From Alentia gelatinosa (taxonomy: Eukaryota; Annelida; Polychaeta; Phyllodocida; Polynoidae), in contig OX465584.1 of assembly GCA_950022655.1 (NCBI GenBank), positions 1,497,694 through 1,561,693 of the forward strand: a stretch of DNA of 64,000 bases, written 5' to 3'. Positions 46,001-55,000 of the stretch are shown one piece after another. Position numbers and translations under genes: made by a program. Each line of letters opens with the position of its first letter. Position 1 is the stretch's first letter. Below the pieces are notes generated by a model, which saw only the letters and a list, made by a program, of their open reading frames with translations, was not told where the DNA came from and ran no database searches.

Positions 46001-49000
46001 TGTAATCATCGTGAGTTTTGTTGTAATCATCGTGAGTTTTGTTGTAATCATCGTGAGTTTTGTTGTAATCATCGTGAGTTTTGTTGTAATCATTGTGAGT
46101 TTTGTTGTAATCATTGTGAGTTTTGTTGTAATCATTGTGAGTTTGTTGTAATATCGTGAGTTTTGTTGTAATCATCGTGAGTTTTGTTGTAATCATTGTG
46201 AGTTTTGTTGTAATCATTGTGAGTTTTGTTGTAATCATCGTGAGTTTTGTTGTAATCATCGTGAGTTTTGTTGTAATCATCGTGAGTTTTGTTGTAATCA
46301 TTGTGAGTTTTGTTGTAATCATTGTGAGTTTTGTTGTAATCATCGTGAGTTTTGTTGTAATCATTGTGAGTTTTGTTGTAATCATCGTGAGTTTTGTTGT
46401 AATCATCGTGAGTTTTGTTGTAATCATTGTGAGTTTTGTTGTAATCATCGTGAGTTTTGTTGTAATCATTGTGAGTTGAAACACTTACTGAGACAACTGT
46501 AAGCTCAAAGAGCTCCTTGGCTTCGCTGACTTCGTCGGCTTCAGCATCATCAGCGATAGTGTGAGTGATCATCTCACTCATGTAGTAGTCCTGCTTGGCG
46601 CCCCCATCCTGCAAGAGCTTCTGTACCTGAAAGACATGAGGGCCGTATTCAGCAGCTGCAGACCCGGCTTCACGGCCACACACCTCACTAGAGAAGGCAG
46701 CCGTGATTGACACGACACAGCCACCTCAGTTCTAGGCGTTAATCAGATAATATTCCCATATTCAGTTTCAAAACTACTTGCAGACTTGGTGACCTGGATT
46801 GGAAACACGGCGCTGCTGGCGTATCTCTCTATGCCATGCCGAAGTTCTCGAGTTCCCCTTTTAGCCACCAGGACGTTAACACAATGGCAACAGGTTATTT
46901 TCTATCTAAATCCAATAGAAACTCCGATAAAGGTGCAATTAATTTCCTAAATTAGATCAACTTACCCCTCTGGATTGGTTTGTAACCATGCACTGGTCAC
47001 AAATTACAAGTTGGGCAAATCATAAGCCCCCTTCACAAGTTGAAGATCTCTTGATCACCCTCCTAAGCGTTATATGGTGTCTGACAAGCCGATTCTGGCG
47101 AAACCTTGATCCCCACACCTGCAGATTTCCCTTCTGTCCTATTTCACTCACTCATTGAGTCTTTTCAGTGTTCAAACTGATATCCTTTGTTGATAAGACA
47201 CTGGTTGCCATGCGTTTTGCCATGAAACCACAGGGGAGCAGGTATGACATCATCTGATGAGGTCTCGCCCACCAGTGTACATGGTTACGGTGGTTAGGTG
47301 CAGTTCTAAAACTGTCATTCAAGGTAGCATCAAGCAAAGGGAGCAGACGTCCCCTCATCTTATATCTAAAAGCACAATTAATCTTAATTGACAAGCATTT
47401 AAGGTATAACCCCATTAAGGGGACATCCCATGTCAAGGGACATCTTTTCTCAGAACAGTTCCCTGCATTCGATTTTTTTTTTTTTTTTTTTTATTCAAAG
47501 AAAAGGGCAGTTCTAACACAGGGTTAGATCTTCCACTGCGTCTTGTATACAGAACATGATGTTTTCTAACCCTGTGTAAGGGTACACAGGGTTATTTCAA
47601 GTAGCTGTGAGTGACTGACATTAGTCTGCTGGTGGAGGACGGGAATTAGAGGCCTCAAGCATTTTACCTTTTGAGCCTCCTGTCGAAACGAAAACGTGAA
47701 CGCCTTGAGCCCACCCTGTGGACGCCTTGAGCCTTTACCTATTTTAGTTCTGACTCAGCGGGTCAGGGTTAGAATAGGGCTGGGTCAGGGGTAAGGTTGT
47801 GTATATATGACTATAAACCAGTTTAAATGCACTTTTCAAAGTTTTTACATCTAGAAGTCAAGGCGTCCACAGGGTAGGATCAAGACTTCCACAGAACGTC
47901 CATCCAGGGCGCAAATCGTCCTGGGCTCAATATGTCTATAAACCCTTGTGAATGGGTTATTATCACTTCCATGATTTTCAGGGTTTTTCCTGCCCGCATC
48001 TGGCCCGGAGTAGTTGTGGCGACCCAAACAGCTATGTTCCCATATACTAATGTATAGGGCCAGACCAGTCGGACTACTCCTGAGGTGCTGTGGACGTTTC
48101 TGTACGAGTACATGCGGGGAAGAAAAGATAACAGGAGTGGTTTATAGACGCCTTGAGCCCAGGACGATTTGAGCCCTGGACGCCTTGAGCCTTTCTGTGG
48201 ATGCATTGAGCCTACCCTGTGGAGAGAATTGGACGCCTTGAGCCTTTTACCGTTTGAGCCTCCTGTCAGAGCCAAAACGTGGACGCCTTGAGCCTAGCCC
48301 GTGGACGCCTTGAGCCTACCCCAATTTAGTTCCAATTGAATTGGCGGGTTAAGGTTAGAAAAGGGTTGGGTCAGGGTCGAGTATATATTACCCTACCACA
48401 GGGCGGGCTCAAGCTGAGTCAAGGCGTCCACGTTTTCGCGCTGACAGGAGGCTCTGTATGGTTGAGTATGATAGAATAATAAATAATGAAAGATCATCAC
48501 TTTTCAAAAACGCTCGGACAGTAAGGCCACTTATAAAAAAAAAACCTTGTTTCTCATCACCGCGCGCGTCAGCAAAAACGTTTTTAGAAGATTTTTTTTT
48601 TTTTTTTTTTTCATAGATGAGATGAAAATTTGATAGAAATCATGAAAAATATGAGTATTTGGTATCAAATTAAAGCTCCTGATGTCAGGAATGCATTCAA
48701 TGTGGTTATATGGTTGGCAAAAGTGATGCATCAAGAGGTGTCATGTAACCAATTAAGGGGGGCATCCACCAACCATGACAAGGCTACGACAATTCCTGAA
48801 TATCACTATCGTAGTGTGTCGGAACCATGGGCGCCTTTTTAATGGCAACCAGCAACATCTACGACACGCCCGCCATGCTCGTGGACACTGCTCTTCTCAC
48901 GACAAGGCTGCGACAAGGCTGCGATTGGAACTTTCATGTCGGCACTTGTCATAGCCTTGTCGTGGTTGGTGGACGCCCCCCTTTAGAGTAAAACCCCGCT

Positions 49001-52000
49001 CCTGGGACACCCCACACGCTCCCGCCACGCCATGACACTGCTGTGTTGGTGGACCCCAGTTCCCGACAAGAGGCTACGACAGGGCCACAACAGGCTGCAA
49101 CATAAAGCTTGCCGGGGGCCTTCCGACAAGGCTACGACAATCTTGAACATGTTTGATTTTTGCTACAACTAGACCTTTGTCGTGGAGTGTTGTTCCTCGA
49201 TATCACTGTCGTAGTGTGTCGGAACCATGGGCGCCTTTTATATGGCAACCAGCAACGTCTACGACACGCCACGACACCGCTGTCCCGACCCTGCTCTTCT
49301 CACGACAAGGCTGCGACAATGCTGCGATTGGAACTTTCATGTCGGCACTTGTCGTAGCCTTGTCGTGGTTGGTGGACGCCCCCCTTTAGAGTAAAACCCC
49401 GCTCCTGGGACACCCCATACGCTCCCAACACGCCATGACACTGCTGTGTTGGTGGACCCCAGTTCCTGACAAGAGGCTACTACAAGGCCACGACAGGCTG
49501 CGACATGAAGCTTGTCGGGGGCTTTCCGACAAGGCTACGTCAATATCGAACATGTTCAATTTTTACCACGACTGGACCTTTGTCGTGGAATGTTGTGGAT
49601 TCCTTGATATCACTGGGCGCCTCTTTTACGGCAACCAGCAACATCTACGACACGCCCGCCATGCTGTCCCGACACTGCTCTTCTCACGACAAGGCTGCGA
49701 TTGGAACTTTCATGTCGGCACTTGTTGTAGCCTTGTCGTGGTTGATGGACGCCCACCTTTAGAGTAAAACCCCGCTCCTGGGACACCCCACACGCTCCTG
49801 ACACGCCATGACACTCCACGACAAAGGTCCTGTTGTAGGGAAAATCGAACATGTTCGATTTTGTCATAGCCTTGTCGGAAGGCCCCCGACAAGCTTCCCA
49901 GTCGCAGCCTGTCATGGCCTTGTCGTAGACTCTTGTCAGGAACTGGGGTCCACCAACCACGACAAGGCTACGACTAGTCCACCAATCATAGGCCTGTCGT
50001 GGACCTTGTCGGAATGCCATACACACAGTAAAATGAGTGAGATATTAGGAACTTACAGTGAGACTGCAAGATATGACCTAAATAAGTGTCTGAAGTCCAT
50101 ATTATTACACTTAAAAAGCCATCTCCGACCCAGCTAAAAAAAAAAAAAATTAAAAAAAAAGCGCCCTCGTCATATTTTTCATGGCTTGGTGATGAGAAAC
50201 AATTTTTTTTTTTGAGTGGCCTAATCTGTAAATGGGACTTCCCATGCCATGGCCTAACCTGTATTCGTACCGGTTCATGGACGCCTTATGCCCGGGACGA
50301 TTCGAGCCCTGGACGCTTTGAGCCTTTCTCAAGTTTCTGTGGACGCCTTGAGGGTGATTAGACCTCGTGACCCTTTTCCGCCGTGACCCAGAGTCACCAT
50401 AACCCTACTTCCTGGTCGTGGTGACCCAGTGTCATGGTCGTGGTGACCCTGTGTAGGCACTTCAAATGGTCGTGCGAGGGGGAGGTGTAAAGTCTGCTGC
50501 TACACTGATATTTTTTGCGGGTCCAACTGATGGTCGCGCAACGTGATGCATGCGACTTTTCAATTTTGAGAAACTTTCCCTTTGAGGATCTTCATAATCT
50601 TAGCATTGTTAAAAAGCCATTGATCCAGGGTATCTGCTTGCGAAATCAGAATTAAAAAATATTGATTTCCCGCAAAATGGCAACAGGTCAAATGGAAGGC
50701 TTATGTTTGACCGTAGAAAATTCCATGAAGGACTTTTCCAATTCTTTCAAGACCATGTCAAACGCATTTTTCAGGTCAAGAAGGTGCTATTTGCAAAGTT
50801 TCATGTGAATTACCCTTTGCCCACCCCTTCATTTTACTTGCCCCAAATTAGTCATGTTGGAAAGTTTTCACTCAAGTGAGGTGAGGTGTGTGTGACCACT
50901 CACACTCACTACTGCACCAGTGGCCGCGCTACATAACCTGTGCGACTTTTTAATTTTGAGGCACTTTCCCTTTGAGTATCTTTATGGTCTTTACCCTGTT
51001 GGATAGCCATTGATCCAGGGTATCTGCTTGCGAAATCAGAATTAAAAAATATTGATTTCCTGAAAAATGACAATAGGTCAAAGTGAAGGCTTATGGACTT
51101 ATGTTTAACCTCCCAAAATATCCATGAGGGACTTTTCAAATTTGTTCAAGACCATGACTAATGCATTTTTCAGGTAATAATTGTGCTATGTGCTGAGTTT
51201 CATTTAGATTTTACTTTGCCCAGCTCTTTATTTTATTTGCCCCAAATTGGTCATCATGGGAAGTTTTGATCAAAGTGAGGTGAGGTGTAAGTTAAGACTC
51301 ACTCCTGCCTTAGAGGCCCCCTTACATGACCTGTGCGACTTTTTAATTTTGAGGCACTTTCCCTTTGAGGATCTTCATGCTCTTAGCATTCTTGAAATGC
51401 CATTGATCCAGGGTATCTGCTTGCGAAATCTGAATTATAAAATATTGATTTGTCACAAAATGGGATCAGGTCAAAGTGAACGTTTATGTTTCACCAAGAA
51501 GCACAAACCATGCACCATGCACATAGGGTACCAAGAAGTACCAACTATGTACCTGGTACATAGAGTACCAACAAGTACCACCTATGTACCAGATATTATT
51601 ATATACCTGTGGTAGTATATCCTATACATACGGCCCGCTCCTACCCATATCGTATTTATATCCGTATGACACCTAGGTGACGTAAGGGGTATGTATGTGG
51701 CGTACGGGGCATGTACGGCGGCGAAATCCAAAAACTCACCCAGAAGCAAGGTTAAAAATTGGATATTTTGAGGTATATAATCATAGAGAAACAGTCTGAC
51801 GGTCTCCGTACGGATAAAATACTTGGTAAAATCATCGATTAGATGAACCTTTGCCTTCGGCATCGGTTCATCTGATCGCCGATTTTACCACATATTTAAT
51901 CCGTACGGAGACAGTAAGCCTGTTTCTCTATAATACCTATACCAAGGTAGCAAGTACCTGGTACTTGGTCTTATTTTGTACTTGGTGCTCTATGTACATA

Positions 52001-55000
52001 GGAGGAGGCTAGAGCTTAGACTAGTACAACTACAATACTTAAAAAACTCATACTAGGCTATGAGGTAAGAAAACTTTTTTCTCTGAAATATAGAATAAAA
52101 TTATATACATTAAAAAACGAAATTGTAAATGTACATTTTCCTAAATGGTAACCTATTTTAGTGTGTTATTGTATCATACAATTAATGGTAAGAAATTTAA
52201 ACTGGCAAGAAACATGACTTTCCCATACTAGGGTCATTATATTTAATGCCCTCAGGCTCAGAGGACCTTTTCATACAAACTTCAGTGCACAAAGGCACGA
52301 CACAATATCATATTTTAATTGTTATGTATTATTTTATAAGGGACATGTTTAGCAAAAGAGACATGCGAAAGGGCATTTACCAGTTAAAAAGGGCACTAGA
52401 ACTAGCAAAAGGTCAATAATGGACAAAATCTATGTCACAAGGTAATAAGATAGTTTCAGCTTAAAGAATAACATAGTTTTATGCACTGCATGTATGGTAA
52501 TTTGAGCTGTATAGGCAAAAGAAGAGTATTGTTTGGTACAAAAAGGTCATTGTAAGGTCCTATATAGGTCATCTGGGGGTCTGTATATCGGTGAACCGTT
52601 ACAATCTTTAAAGGAAATTATGTGAAACATAACAATCACCTTGCACAGAAAATTTCATGTCAAAATTACTAATATTAAATGAGTTATGTCAAATCAAACT
52701 TAGTCTCAACAGGTGAAGGCCTGTTACATGCCAAAAACTGTCCTTAGATTTGGTCATTTCAATGCAGAAATTTTTGTCAGATTTGCCTCACAAAAACTTG
52801 AATATCTTCGTAACCAGTAGTGATACAGACAAAAATCAAAAAGATTATCAAATCATTCAATGAGGCCCAAATGGCTACTAGGTTAGTTATGTAATTAAAC
52901 CTGTTTTAAAATTTCACTAAAGTGCCTACCCTGTGTCCTGGTCGTGGTGACCCAGTGTCATGGTCATGGTGACCCTGTGTCCTGGTCGTGGTGACCCAGG
53001 ACTAGGACCCAGGAGTTAAGAGTTATGGTTAGGGTTAGGGTTAGGGTTAGGGATAGGGATAGGGATAGGGTTAGGGTTAGGGTAAGGGTTAGGGTTAACC
53101 CTTTAAGGGCGGATGATGCCTTAAAGCATCACCCGGCTGGGGGCGGATGATGCCTTAAGGCATCACCCGGCCGGGGGCGGATGATGCCTTAAGGCATCAT
53201 TTGCTGGGTATTTATGAAATTATGTATTTTTGCTTTTGAAAAGGAAATATTTTATCAATTAACTTGAAATTTGCAAAGAATGTAGGTATAACTTCATATT
53301 TTAGAATTCTAAATAATGGAAATAGAAATATTAAGGATAATAAATTAGATCATGTGATAAACCTTCGAATTTTGAGTTCAGAGAAAAATGTCCCCGTCCC
53401 CTAGAACTGTACATAGTCACTAGTTGCCGTCCCCATGTGTGTAGTTCTGCCATAGGCGGCCGTCCTTAAAGGGTTAAGGTTAGAGTTAGGGTTAGGGTTA
53501 GGGTTAGGGATATGGTTAGGGTTAGGGATAGGGATAGGGATAGGGTTAGGGTTAGGGTTAGGGTTAGGGATAGGGTTAGGGTTAGGGTTAGGGATAGGGT
53601 AAGGGTTAGACATTTTTTCCAATGCTGATACCCAATGGGGAGAGCAAACGAAATGTTTTTCCAAACTAGGGTAAGGGTTAGGGTTAGGGCCGTCTTCCCG
53701 GCGATCAAAGGGTCACGGCGACTAGCACCTCGGGTCACGACGACCACAATTTTGCGCGAAAAACCGGGTCACGGCGGAAAAGGGTCACATCACCTTTTAC
53801 ATAACTAAACATAACAGCTAAAAACGGCCAATTGACGCATTGTCACGTACTTGTAGCCTTGTTTTGGAAAGAGCTACCTGTCAGTGTCAGTCTAGATCAT
53901 GGGATACAACCCACATTTCCTAGCAGTGTTTGGGTAATCTTTTACAAATATCTCATTCCTGATGTCCAGGTTCATGATCCACATCAAATGTAACTCCTAG
54001 ATATGTATTTCTAACCCACAAACGACAAATATAAAAACGGCCGATCGACGCATCGTAACGTTAGTAGAATACGAGTAAGAACGGCCCGAGGTAATATCGG
54101 CCCACCCGCCCCCCGGCGCCTCCCCTCACGGACCCGGGAGAGAGGCGTCGGAGTGCGGGCGGCCTGTTGTCGGTCTCACATCCCCGACGGTTAATGGTCG
54201 TCCTGACCCTTTTCCGCCGTGACCCGGTTTTTCGCGCAAAATTGTGGTCGTCGTGACCCGAGGTGCTAGTTGCCATGACCCTTTGATCGCCGGGAAGACG
54301 GGCCGCGGACGCGGGGCACATAACGGGAGTAGGCGCGAATGACCCGAGGTGCTAGTCGCCGTGTGAGCCTTTGATCGCCTGGAAGACCTGACTCTAACCC
54401 TAACCCTAACCAATCCTGCATCAATGACCAACAAATTGGGAAATAAACCCCAAAAAATAATAAATTACTCATGATAGATCTATTTATCAAAATTTGCCTT
54501 CAGAATTAACTATCAGAATTAACAAAATACCCAAAAATACTCATAATATCTATTGAATAGCTAATATTAAAGAGGGTCCCACAGGGGGGGTCCGATTTCC
54601 CAATTTCCCCAAAAGTAATAGCACATTTCCCTAAAAGTATTTTCGAAATTTCCCCATTTCCCCAAAAGTATTTGGCCAATTTCCCTGTAAAATGAAGAAG
54701 GGTCACCACGACCAGGACACAGGGTCACCACGACCAGGACACTGGGTCACCACGACCAGGAAGTAGGGTCATGGTGACTCTGGGTCACGGCGGAAAAGGG
54801 TCACGAGGTCTAATCACCCCCCGACAACGACTTGGCAAGTCATGACTCTGTGAATATTCGAAAAAATCACCTAGAAGCGCCAGGTGAAGACTAATAAACT
54901 GCTAAAGAGATGAGGAAAACGATCAGCAAATTTATATTTAGATTCATGATGGGAATATATGTTTATTTGCCGTTCCGCATTCCGCCGCGAATGTCGGGCC

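Larger units (their letters stand above)
50352..54820. mobile_element. 4.5-kb element with about 105-bp terminal inverted repeats
   Basis: Left arm 50352-50456 (GGGTGATTAGACCTCGTGAC, then CGCCGTGACCCAGAGTCACC) and right arm about 54716-54820 are near-identical inverted repeats. Inside are a 391-bp triplication, a long hairpin, TTAGGG-like tracts, a piggyBac-type MITE and a nested inverted-repeat element. No transposase was recognised. Confidence 0.75.

Noticed and set aside
44247..46484. Open frames of 173-346 codons on both strands
   Set aside because: They exist only because the 21-bp unit is a multiple of three and lacks stops in several frames; products are pure repeats of one heptapeptide.
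53022..53690. Chromosome end
   Set aside because: TTAGGG tracts are short, mixed with variants, and flanked on both sides by unique sequence within a PTIP intron.
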